NCBI GenBank assembly: GCA_902779165.1
Contig: CACZAN010000008.1
Span: 1 to 64,000, forward strand
Direction: 5' to 3'
Source: an uncultured Bacteroidales bacterium
GTDB lineage: Bacteria; Bacteroidota; Bacteroidia; Bacteroidales; Bacteroidaceae
DNA length: 64,000 nucleotides
In this document: in pieces, positions 42,701 to 52,400 of the stretch
Layout: every line of letters begins with the position of its first letter
Position numbering within the stretch: the first letter of the stretch is position 1
Position numbers and translations under genes: made by a program
Notes under the pieces: model-generated
What the model saw: the letters and a program-made list of their open reading frames with translations, nothing else
What the model was told of the DNA's origin: nothing
The model's database searches: none

Positions 42701-44394
42701 CTACGGATGGTATGGAAGCTATCGTGGCAACCATCGGCGGCACCTGCGGCTTCGATAAAGTGCTTGTCACCTACGTGAAGACAGACGAAGTGGTGAAGCC
42801 TGTGCCTTCGCTCGCTTTCGTGGATGCTGCCAATATGCCCATTACGAAAATCGAACTGGTTAAGGACGATACCTTCATGGCAACGCTCAGCACGGACCTT
42901 TCTTCAACAGACGATATCCTTATCAGTATCCAGCCCGAGGGCATCGTAAGCTACGATAACAACATCATCACAGCTTTGGATGCTGGCGAGGCTACCATCA
43001 CCGCTACCTTTGCAGGCAACGACAGCTACAAGCCCGCTTCTGCACAACTGAAGGTGGTCGTCAGCAATCCCGCCGAGCCCGTTAACATCTGCGAGATTAA
43101 TGGCATCAACCCCACATCACTGACAATCAGTGAGACGGCTCAGTTCACGCTCGATGCCACCTTTGTTGAAGGTCTGACAATTGGTGTAGACTATGAAATC
43201 CTGTGGGAATCCAGCGATCCCACCATCCTCGACGTACATAGTAATGGCCTCGCTGTGGCCAATGGCGTAGGCACAGCAGAAGTTACCGTGAAAGTCAAGG
43301 AGATTGTCAAGAACGAAGCCGACAAGCGCTTCATTGACATGGAGAAGACATTCACCGTGACGGTTTATGGTCCGGCAACACAAGTTCAGGGGGCACTGAT
43401 TGCTAAACTGGCAGATGGCACCTATCGTGCTGTCACCAATGATGCAACGACCAAGAAGAACTGGTTAGTGGGTCGTGAAGTGACGGTCATCAACGGAAAG
43501 GTGCTGGCTTCAGAAAATGACTCAGACATCAGCTGGACAATTACGACAAGAGGTGACGTAGCCACCTTCCAGGACTTGGATGGGAATTTCATCAGCGCAC
43601 CCGCATCTGGTAATAACATTGGACTTGCAGACGCAGCAAGTGAAAGCACCCAGTGGACAGTCAATGGTGATACCTGGACAAAACTTCAAGGTGATACTGA
43701 AAAGACGATTTTATGGAATAATGGTGAAAATTACCAGGCCTTTAGGTACTATGATATTTTACATATTGATGAAACCAACTACTCCAGCGCTATTACTTAC
43801 AGCGAGATTGTTCCCGGCTGCACTCGCACCCTCTCAAACACTTGGGGCACCGTATGCTTCAGCCGTCAGGTATTAGTCGAGAACACCGTGAATGCTCGCT
43901 TCTACTGGGTTGCCGGTAAGGTGCTGAACGAAGCAGGCGAACCCGTTAAGTTGATTCTTCGCGAGGAAGATTATGCACTGAAGACCGGTTATCCGTTCAT
44001 CGTTGAGGCCATCGATCCCACGGCTCCTGTGATCATGCTCTTTGAGGAGGGTGAACTTGTTGAACATGCCCTGCACAAGAACGGCCTCTACGGCACACAC
44101 ACCGAAACAGAAGTTCCTGAAGGTGCTTATATCCTCAGCGGCGGTCAGTTCGTGCAGTGTGGCACGGGTTGCACCGTTGCTGCCGACCGTGCTTACCTCA
44201 AGATGGAAGAAGTGCGCGAGTACCAAGGTGACGAAGCTGGTGTCAAGGTCTTCAACCTCGGCGGCGAAGACGGCATCAGCAGCCTGGATGCAGCTTCTGA
44301 GGGCGCTGTCATCTATGACCTCAGCGGACGTCGCGTCAGCAAGACTGCCAAGGGCCTCTACATCGTCAATGGTAAAAAGGTAAGTGTAAAATAA
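39757..44394 (+). CDS. Giant secreted multidomain surface protein, 1545 aa
   Basis: A signal peptide is clear (cleavage likely after SGAWA, near residue 30). Several Ig-like BIG2-type domains follow (for example NDLAVTYSSSDEKVAVINEE near 445 and WSTSNENVLTVDQQGN near 825), a chitobiase-type C-terminal-like domain near 515-590 (AAILYSTDNGENW), and an OB-like region near 595-785. The last residues (YDLSGRRVSKTAKGLYIVNG then KKVSVK) form the short Prevotella C-terminal sorting segment, suggesting type IX secretion or surface attachment. No catalytic domain is recognised; adhesion or glycan binding is an inference. A MITE-like element begins 4 nt after the stop. Confidence 0.8.
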   Translation: MKHLLLRNAFTLKALLLVSMIVGAVSGAWAEDVTSTLTFAAKCNGSGIADDGVTWTVSSDGTESNYESTRGIHYGTSSAQVQYIKLSTSEIEGTITKVVVNASTASGVSATVGVSVGDEAFGGAAKTLSTTATDYTFEGSAEGEIIVTVTKPSQAAKALFVKSVAVTYTTGGGSTPIKEDCDLALTDAPIALTFDMYNNSTAQYISYTTSSTGEITAESNAAVSCYADPETKTISVTPFASTNGKPLVITLNQAADENYKAGSVTFTVTVTDSTPEDPSKVTIWSEDFSSFSASDVPTKGTNATYTCTNGGSDTKIYEEARAGGTSPELLVSKNNGVFSVVITDLKGCDGEMSLSFITNRTDLVVTIKPDKSWGTTTSGTIKSGTTSTLTFDIPSGTKKLTIDFSMTNSSNARLDDIVLIGKSDGKEDNGLSFSSETASAVIGGESSIFPTLTNPNDLAVTYSSSDEKVAVINEEGVITLVAAGETTITATFAGNDDYKAGSASYVLTVTAANQVATPVIAFGATTFFESTTATITCATEGAAILYSTDNGENWQTYSEAIILTETTTIIAKATKEGATDSQVSEAVTASKYSVLEGLAGMAANATSKSQTSYVKLSNAQVTARAQSGNGGEMQDATTGVLLYNSSFVAGKLYNGIFSVTYVLFQGNPEITAIEAVEGEGTITDASSEVEPALVTLQELAENFSTYLHKKIIIVGATVTTALENKDATIKQNGVEMALRENNSTSVINKLTKDAEVNVVGYPAIYSSKQQIYIYSDDDISAIVDQRADSKLALGALNSTTLNVGDKIQLNYTSDSNGDITWSTSNENVLTVDQQGNVEAVAVGEATITVAQSETESYKAGEASIKLTVVDPNQGQYLWLLSEASYSSASTDAVTWTSDYATMVIEKDNAGTNANNYLGGDKYTSSRFYANSILTIARVEGYRIASVLFQATTSGYATTFKNSTWTNAAEVVISGEKDVTITPTDGMEAIVATIGGTCGFDKVLVTYVKTDEVVKPVPSLAFVDAANMPITKIELVKDDTFMATLSTDLSSTDDILISIQPEGIVSYDNNIITALDAGEATITATFAGNDSYKPASAQLKVVVSNPAEPVNICEINGINPTSLTISETAQFTLDATFVEGLTIGVDYEILWESSDPTILDVHSNGLAVANGVGTAEVTVKVKEIVKNEADKRFIDMEKTFTVTVYGPATQVQGALIAKLADGTYRAVTNDATTKKNWLVGREVTVINGKVLASENDSDISWTITTRGDVATFQDLDGNFISAPASGNNIGLADAASESTQWTVNGDTWTKLQGDTEKTILWNNGENYQAFRYYDILHIDETNYSSAITYSEIVPGCTRTLSNTWGTVCFSRQVLVENTVNARFYWVAGKVLNEAGEPVKLILREEDYALKTGYPFIVEAIDPTAPVIMLFEEGELVEHALHKNGLYGTHTETEVPEGAYILSGGQFVQCGTGCTVAADRAYLKMEEVREYQGDEAGVKVFNLGGEDGISSLDAASEGAVIYDLSGRRVSKTAKGLYIVNGKKVSVK

Positions 44395-44397
44395 TAA

Positions 44398-44587
44398 GAC
44401 CCACCCCGAACCCCTCCCGTTAGGGAGGGGAGGGGCCTGCGGGCAGCCAACACTAAAAGTGAGGGAGCCTGCGGGGTGGAAGTCAAAGAGAGAAGTAACG
44501 TGAAATTTAACTATTAAAAGAATGACCCTATGAGCCCTCAAGCGCAAGCCGCTTCCCTCTATCATAGAAGGGTTTCGGGGGTGGGTC
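44398..44587. mobile_element. MITE-like element, copy 3
   Basis: GACCCACCCC and CCCTCCCGTTAGGGAGGG at the left end, with an inverted GGGGGTGGGTC at the right end, enclose 190 bp. It fills the gap between the 1545-aa gene and the 59-aa gene, so it supplies the leader of the latter. Confidence 0.6.
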
Positions 44588-44594
44588 TATAGTT

Positions 44595-44774
44595 ATGAAA
44601 AAGATATATCAGCAGCCCGCCATCACGGTGGTGTCGGTGGCAGAGAGCCTGCCCATCGCAGCGAGTATAAGGATTGACAATACGCCTCAGAATGGAATCC
44701 AAGGCGACGTGAAAGCCGAATGGAGCGATATCTGGGATGATCCCAGCGAAGACGTCGAAGACGACGATTTCTAA
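44595..44774 (+). CDS. Small 59-aa Prevotella-type peptide
   Basis: A frame that begins MKKIYQQPAITVVSVAES and ends in an acidic tail (SDIWDDPSEDVEDDDF). This start and layout match a family of 50-70-residue proteins frequent in Prevotella and often found beside large secreted proteins; their function is unknown. It is supported by the family-like start and by a strong terminator 11 nt after its stop codon. No typical signal peptide is seen. Confidence 0.7.
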   Translation: MKKIYQQPAITVVSVAESLPIAASIRIDNTPQNGIQGDVKAEWSDIWDDPSEDVEDDDF

Positions 44775-44785
44775 TCCTCAATACC

Positions 44786-44819
44786 CCGCCGCAGGCAACA
44801 CCGCCTGCGGCGGTTCTTT
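44786..44819 (+). terminator. Rho-independent terminator
   Basis: A perfect 11-bp stem (CCGCCGCAGGC, loop AACACC, GCCTGCGGCGG) is followed by TTCTTTTTC. It lies 11 nt after the 59-aa gene. Confidence 0.9.
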
Positions 44820-44824
44820 TTCTA

Positions 44825-44912
44825 TACATACGTCTCGGCTCTGACGTATATACATAAACGCCCTCAGGTATATACATAAACTCCTTCACGTATATATGTC
44901 TCCGCCAGTTCC
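44825..44912. repeat. 22-bp phased repeat array (TATATACATA type)
   Basis: Four 22-bp units begin TACATAC, TATATAC, TATATAC and TATATAT, with ends such as CTGACG and TTCACG. They share ATACGTCTCGGC and ACGTATATACAT with the array after ribF. No open frame is present here. Confidence 0.75.
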
Positions 44913-44950
44913 ACCGCCGGAATTCGGGTGACTGACTTCCATCGACAAGT

Positions 44951-45016
44951 AACTACTACTTTCTCGCCCGACAAAGTATAGTTCCTAAGGCGTGGAACTA
45001 CTACTTCCTTTTCTCA
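44951..45016. repeat. 22-bp phased repeat array (AGTATAGTT type)
   Basis: Three 22-bp units start AACTACTACTT, AAAGTATAGTT and GAACTACTACTT. The middle one resembles the TATAGTTTGT units at 223-288. The remaining 280 nt up to the next gene are AT-rich and show no recognisable feature. Confidence 0.6.
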
Positions 45017-45296
45017 GAAAAACAAATCTTGTCAAATGAAAAGTGAGGAAAAACCAATGATCTGTCTTTTGGATACAAAAAGTGTGCTAATTCTGCTAAT
45101 TTTGTAATGTATAGTTAGCAATTATTCTATTAAAATAGTATTATTTTGTATTTTTTTATGTTTCTCGACATATTTTGAGGCAATAGTCTTGGAGCGAATA
45201 CTAAAAATCACTTACTTCGTGGTGTCAACCGTATAAACTCTGCGTTTTTCGTAGTCTTGCGTTTACTTTACGTATCAAACCTTAGTTACATATTTT

Positions 45297-46352
45297 GTGG
45301 TTTTTAGCTTGTTAAGTCCATATTTGTGCATGTTTGTGCTTTTGTTGCTGTTGGTGTATCCCTATCGTGTCGCCAACGAGCAATATCGGCGTGTACTTAT
45401 GTGGGTGCTTTTTGGGCTTTTCACGCTATTTTTCGGATTGCGCGGCAACGTGGGAGATGACTACTCCCACTACCTTGCCATCTATGAGCATCCTGAGTTC
45501 CACTTCCTCACTATGCCGGCATTTGCCTTGGCTATCGCGCTGTTCAAGGCTCTGCACATTCCGTTCCATGGTTTCCTCTTTGCTTGTTCGCTCGTTATCA
45601 ATGGTTTGCTTTTCCGTTTTCTTGTGCGCAGGAAGTTCAATCTGCCATTTGCCCTCAGTCTCTTCCTCGGCTTCAGCGGTGTCGTTAACGAGATAGATTT
45701 CGTGCGCAACAGCATCAGCATCCTGCTCTTCGCCAACTCGTGGGAGTACCTCAGTAGGAGAGAGGTGCGGAAGTATTTGGTTGTCAATATAGTAGGTGCT
45801 CTTTTCCATTATTCGGCCTTGCTCTATCTTCCTTTCTACTTCTTTGTGAGGCGTGAGCTGCCAAGGCGAGTCTTTCTGGGCATAGTTCTCGCGGGCATAG
45901 TCCTGTTCATCCTCCGTCCGCCCTTCCTGGACCTCATCCCCTGCCTGTTGGCATCTGACAGCGACACCACATCACATCTTTACACCTATATCAATACGTA
46001 CACGCGCGAGATGGGCTTCACTATTGCTTCCGTGGAACGTCTGCTGACGGCAGCCGTCGTTTTTTGCCTCTATGAGCGGTTGAATGAGGTCGAGCTGGGC
46101 CGCTATGCCATTGTGGCCTTCCTGATGTTCTTCGTCTGCTACTCGCTGTTCAGCAACTACGCCGTCCTCGGCACCCGCCTGGCCAACCTCTTCGTTCCCT
46201 GCTACTGGATTCTGTGGCCTGCCCTCTTCCTTTGCATGGAGGCGCGTAGTGCCAAGGCCGCTGCTGCGCTTTCCATGAGCTCCTATATGGTCATCCGCCT
46301 CGTCAGTCTCAATTCCATGCCCCAGTGGCACTACAACACGCTGTGGTCCTGA
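45297..46352 (+). CDS. EpsG/Wzy-like polysaccharide membrane protein
   Basis: A 351-residue protein with about ten membrane helices and the EpsG-family pattern FFGLRGNVGDDYSHY after the second helix. EpsG/Wzy proteins polymerise exopolysaccharide or O-antigen repeat units. The start is uncertain: GTG at 45297 or ATG at 45330. No glycosyltransferase or other polysaccharide gene lies nearby, so it is isolated among surface-protein genes. It could glycosylate or build a matrix for them, but that is only suggested by position. Confidence 0.75.
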   Translation: MVFSLLSPYLCMFVLLLLLVYPYRVANEQYRRVLMWVLFGLFTLFFGLRGNVGDDYSHYLAIYEHPEFHFLTMPAFALAIALFKALHIPFHGFLFACSLVINGLLFRFLVRRKFNLPFALSLFLGFSGVVNEIDFVRNSISILLFANSWEYLSRREVRKYLVVNIVGALFHYSALLYLPFYFFVRRELPRRVFLGIVLAGIVLFILRPPFLDLIPCLLASDSDTTSHLYTYINTYTREMGFTIASVERLLTAAVVFCLYERLNEVELGRYAIVAFLMFFVCYSLFSNYAVLGTRLANLFVPCYWILWPALFLCMEARSAKAAAALSMSSYMVIRLVSLNSMPQWHYNTLWS

Positions 46353-46438
46353 CCTCCTCTTTTTGCTGAATACTTTCAAGTACGAACATAGATAAATTTT
46401 ATTCATTAACATCATTTACAAACTAAAACAAAATCATT

Positions 46439-49400
46439 ATGAAACGAAAAGTACAAAAATTCCGCCTACTTCTTGTAGGTCTTGCCATCTTCATCGGTGG
46501 CAGTATTGCTTGGGCTTCGACCGTAGGGTCGGGACTTGCCCAGCAATTCGGCTTCTTTTCTGAAGCCGAAGAGGTGGCTGTCTCTTATTCCGAAGGGAAG
46601 TCCCTTTTGGAGGTTATCTTCGATGGCAGCACAGATAAGTATGGCGACACCACTGCTGGCGAGCAGACTATTGTCAAGGACGGAATATCATTGACCGTAT
46701 CTAATGGTATCCTGGGTTCCGATTATGGTGAGTACCGCATTTACAAAGGTCAAACTTTGACGGTAGCTTCTACTGTGGGTAAAATCACCAAGGTGGTGTT
46801 TACCTGTAAAGCAGAAGGTGATGAACAGTATGGTCCTGGATGTTTTGAGGCACCAGAGACTTATTATTATGAAGGAAATGTGGGCACGTGGACAGGTGAA
46901 AGCGACATCCTCGTTTTCACAGCCTCTACAAATCAGGTGCGTGCAACATCTATTGTTGTTACCATTGCTGGCGAAGAGCCAACAGAAGAATATACGGATT
47001 TGACAGCCCAATACTTGGTCAACGCCGGTTTCGACGAAGACCTCACGTGGATCTCTGATGGTTCCAAGAAAGGCGAGGCTGTAAGAACAACAGAACTGAG
47101 CGACCGTTCTATTGCTTATGTGACGGAAGACGGTTCGCTCTACGCTACCGTGAATCCGAATACACCCAAGTCTCGTTCCGACGGTCGCACCTTCGATGCC
47201 ACCAATGGTTTTGTTGGTCAGGTTAAGGGTTGGAGTTGGGTCACCGAACGAGAGAATGACGCTTGCGAATGGATTTATTTCGGTACTTTACCCTATGACC
47301 TCGAAGCAGAGGCAATACCTATTTCCGATGACGGCACTACGTATTTGTCTGTGCCATCGAAGCCAGAAGAAATCGACGATGATAATAATGTAGGTGTTAT
47401 GTATCTCCGTGCCGGTTGGGGTGGCAGTTGTGCTTATAGACAGGAGTTTAGTTTGCCTGCTGGTAATTATGAACTAACGTATCAGGCTTGTAATGTCAAT
47501 GTGAATACTTCTTTATCAGGCACAAACCTTTGCAATGTTCAAGTTACAAGTTCTGATGGTGAGACAGTCACTTTTGCTGATTCGGAGCCTTTCGATGTAA
47601 TAGGTCAATGGACAAAGCATGTCATTCCTTTTTCTGTGGAAGGCGAAGGTCTTTGTGTGGTGGAACTTGGATTCCAGTCAGCCAATGGCAGCTCTAATAT
47701 TAATCCGTGGGTATGTTTTGATGATGTCCGTTTGTTCTCTGGAAAACAGGGCAGTGAGCCTGTTGTACCTAGCAAATGGGATGAACCCGAGTACCCGACG
47801 CCTGTTATCGAACCAGTCGATATCGAGGACGGTGGAGCCTACTACATTTATAATGTCGGATGCAAACAGTATCTGACAGGTGCCAATAATTGGGGCACTC
47901 AGATTTCCGTGACTCAGGACGGTGCGCCGAATATGAGTGTTGTTGCTGAAGCCGCGCAGATAGAGTCTGATGGCACCATCGTATCTGGCTACAGACTCCG
48001 GATTAATGGTACATTCGAAAATGGACAAGGCCGTACCTTCACCGAGACCTATTTGTTCCGCGACGGGGAGGAAAGTGGATTCATAGACTGGAATAATCAG
48101 AATCGTAATAAAATCTTTATCTTCACTAAGGACAATAGTGGTTATTATCGCATCCAGACCACGACGGAATACGACATGTTCCCCGATGCTTCCGTACAAT
48201 ATGCTTGTGCATACAATCCTGGTGGCGCAGTGCAATTCAATGTCTGGGAGACGGATGTGGAGGATGTCAAGTATATTGAATGGGCTTTTGTAGCATACGA
48301 TGCAGATAATCAAGAAGCTCTGCAGATATACGATGCCCGCTTAGAACTCTACGAACTGTTGAATAGCGCCGATGCAGTGGGTGTTGATACTGATGTCGCT
48401 GGTGCCGTGTATACCAATGATCAGGCTACGTTAGAGGAGATTGAGAACGCCATTGCGACCTTGAAGACAGAAATTAACCGGGCCATCTTCGAAAAAGAGT
48501 GGGCAGAAGCTTCGGAAGACAATCCTTTGGATGTCACGGAGTATTGCATGCAGAATGCAGACTTCAGTGAAGGCAATATTAACGGCTGGACCTGCACCTT
48601 CAAGAATGGCACTACAGCTACGAACGTTGGTTTCCAATCGGCCTATTATTCCAATAATGGCGAGGCCCTGACGGGTGCTATCTACAATGAATATGGTGAT
48701 TATGCCTATCTTGATAATTTCATCGAGGCTTGGTCACAATCCAGTTTCAATAATGGCATCTTAGGTAATGCTGAACTCAGTCAAACCATTTATGGTCTGC
48801 CTGCTGGCGAATACATGCTTGTCTGTGATGCCATAGCTACCGATCAGTATCGCGATAATAATCCCGTTTCGGGCGTGCAGATATTCCTCGCTAATGCATC
48901 GGGCATGGAGTCCGTTCAGGAGATTGCCACCTATAATGGTAATCCAGAGCATTTCACTGTCCGCTTTATCAGCGATGGGTCTGGTAGTCTCACCTGTGGT
49001 TTGCGTACGAAGAACACGAATGCCAACTGGATTGCCGCTGACAACTTCCGTATCTTCTTCTACGGAAAGGCACTGTCGCCAGGAGCTGCCTATCTGAAAT
49101 TGACCCTTGAATCTACGGTCATCGATTATGAAGGCGTCGCTTGTAATGCTGTTCTGAAGGAGGCATACATTGAGGCATTTGGCACAGCTACTGAGTTGGT
49201 AGGGAATGAAGAAGCCACTTCTGAAGAATGCGCAGCACAAGCCGAGAAACTCAAGGCTGCGTATGAGGCCTTGAAGACCTCCATTGCTGACTATGCAACG
49301 GTGCCTGCAATTATCTCCGAGCTCAACAAGCAGCTGGAGATTGTCAAGGAATTGAATAAGGAGGCTCTAACGGAAGCTGCTACGACTTTCATCCAGAACT

Positions 49401-52400
49401 TCGCCGCAGCATACGAGCAGTCCACACTGATATCCGAAGACATCACATCTGCCAAGCAGAACTTCAAGGCCGTTGTCAGCGAGGCTCTGACTGCCAATAT
49501 GGAACCTGGCGACGATCTGACGCTCCTGATAACCAATCCCACCTTCGACACAGACGGCACAGGTTGGAATCAGGAAGGAACGGCAACGGTGAACTATAGT
49601 TTTGGTACTGCCGAAGTCTATCACCAGGCCTTCGACTTCTATCAGGTGATTCCTGCTGCCGCTCCCGGTGTCTATCGCCTGAGTTGCACCGCCTTCAACC
49701 GCATGGACGGCACTACTCGCACCGCCAAGCTCTATGGTGGTATCTCTGAGGAACGCCTGAAGCTCATTACAGACGAAACCAGTGCTTACGCCCTGTATAG
49801 TGACACAGAAGAAACCCATGGCGACGGTACGATGTTCCCATCGTCCACTGGTGATTGGCCTTACGACACAAGAAGAGTCGTCAATGGTCAAATCTGTTTC
49901 ACGCCCAACTCCATGGAAGGTGCCAACATCTATTTCGGCACGCTGAATCCGATGACTGAACAGCCTTATTACTCCGTCTCCACTCAGATTGTACTGCCTG
50001 AGCAAGGCGACCTCCGCATCGGTATCAAGTGCGAAGGTAATGCGGAATGGGTGCTGTGGGATAACTTCAAGTTGGAATATGTCGGCAGCAACGACGACGT
50101 GCTGGCAGACTATCTTGCCCAGCTGAAGCCCTATCTGAGCGACGATGTTTACTATCAGGCTGCACTTCGCGAGGACGCTACGACCATCGTTGCTACGGCC
50201 GAGTCCGGCACCCTCAGTGATGCCGAGGCCTACCAGGTGATTGGCACTATGGGCAACCTCATCGATATGATTCAGGAATCTGTAGAGGCCTACGCTACGC
50301 TGACCAATGCCATCACAATAGCAGAAGAGCGACTGGCCACGACTGAGAACATCAGCGAGGATATCGCCACAGAATTGCAGACCTTGCTGGATGAAGCCAA
50401 GGGGGCACGTAATGCCGGTTCTTACACAAACGAAGAAGCCAAGGCCAAGGCCGCAGAGATCTCAGCCCTCAGCCGCCGTCTGCAATACGACTACCTCATC
50501 ATCGAGATGACGCAGGCCGGAACCTTAGGCGACCTCGTACTAGATCTGGTCGAGAACTTCTCTGATGTTAAGGGAATCACCATCATCGGTCCGATGAACG
50601 ACACTGATATTGAGCGTGTTGCCAATATGGCTAATCTGGAGTATATGGATTTGAGCAATGCACAGCTTAGCAGGATAGAGAGTGATCTATTCCAAAATCA
50701 CGATGCTCTGCAAACCGCTCGTCTGCCTAAGACCTTGACATATTTGGGCTACAGGGCGTTCTCCGATTGCGATGGTTTAACTTCTGTGACCATTTCTGGT
50801 ACTTTATCTACTGATAATGATAGCTGGAACGGAGAAGAGGCATTCTATAGCTGCGATGCTTTGGAAGAGGTGATTGTTGAAGAGGGAGTTCGAGCCATTG
50901 GCTATGAAATGTTCGAGAATTGCTATCGTCTGTCAAAACTGACTCTTCCCCTGTCCTTGACAACTATAAGAAATGAGGCCTTCCGTAATTGCTATAGCCT
51001 ATCGGCTATTCCTCTGCCTGGAAATTTGCAATCTATAGATTCTTATGCATTCTATCGTGATAATAGTGAAGGTTATTTATATAACGGTCGCTATGCGTAT
51101 GATGAGTATGGCAACTATCTCGGTTATCGTTATGATACAATCCCCAACCTCTGCCCGAAGCAGATAGAGATTCCTGCTAAGGTCACGAGTATTGGTGCAT
51201 ACGCATTCTGCAACCTTGGAGGCCTCGAAAGCGTAACGTTGAATGAAGGCCTGACCTCTATCGGTTCTCAGGCATTCAACAACACCGCAATCCGCACCGC
51301 AACCTTCCCGAGCACCCTGACCAGTGTAGGCAATTCTATTTTCAATAGCGGTACGCACTACACTTGCTTGGCTCTGAATCCTCCCACCGCAAGTAATGGT
51401 TGCCCCGTTCAAAGTCCCGACACCCTGTATGTGCCGATGTTGGTGACCAAGGCTTACAAGCAGGCAACGGGATGGAGCCAGTTCAAGATTGTGGGTGCAG
51501 ATATCATGCCGAATGATATTACGGTCAACAAGCAGATGAGACTTGATTTCGCCAGTGCAACGATTCCTGAAGGCTACAAACCCAATATCACCATCCAGCA
51601 TACGAATGTTTCTGTCAGCAGTACCTCTAACCCCACGACACTTGGCGCTTTGGAGGTGAAAAATGGTGGTACCTTCTCTGCTGGAATGCTCACACTGCAT
51701 GGTTACAATCATGCACAGCGTAACTACTATTATTACAACTGGGGGATAAACAACGGATATGTTCCACAATATGCCACGTTGATGACTGACGGCACCATGC
51801 GTGCAGACAACATTGACATCACAATGTCATTGACAGATGGCTATTGGAACTTCATTAGCACGCCGTATGATGTTCGCGTGGGTGACATCACCTGTGAGAC
51901 TGCCGGCACCAACTGGGTCATCCGTCGTTACGACGGCGAAGCCCGTGCTGCCGTGAACCTAAACAACACGTGGGTCAATATGGGTGAAGACGACATCCTC
52001 GAAGCTGGTAAGGGCTATATCATGCACTGCAGCTATTCTAATTCGAGGTACAACTATTGTGTCTTCCACTTCCCAGCTCTGAACAATCAGAACAAGAACC
52101 TCATCTTCAGTGCTTCCGATCGCACCATCCAACTGGCAGAGTATCAGAGTGAGTATGCTCACAACCGCAGTTGGAACCTCATCGGTAACCCCTATCCTGC
52201 CTATATCGAAATCGGCAGCATGAACCTTGAAGCACCCATCACGGTTTGGGATGGCTACAGTGGCTACAATGCCTTCTCGCCCATTGATGACTACTATGTC
52301 CTCTGTCCGGGTGAAGCCTTCTTCGTGCAGCGTCCTCTGGATCAGGGTAGCGTCACCTTCCCTGCTTCCGCTCGCCAGAGCTACTACGATGTCACAGGTA

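Noticed and set aside
223-45016. CRISPR arrays
   Set aside because: The 22-bp and octamer arrays are contiguous with no unique spacers, and no cas gene is present.
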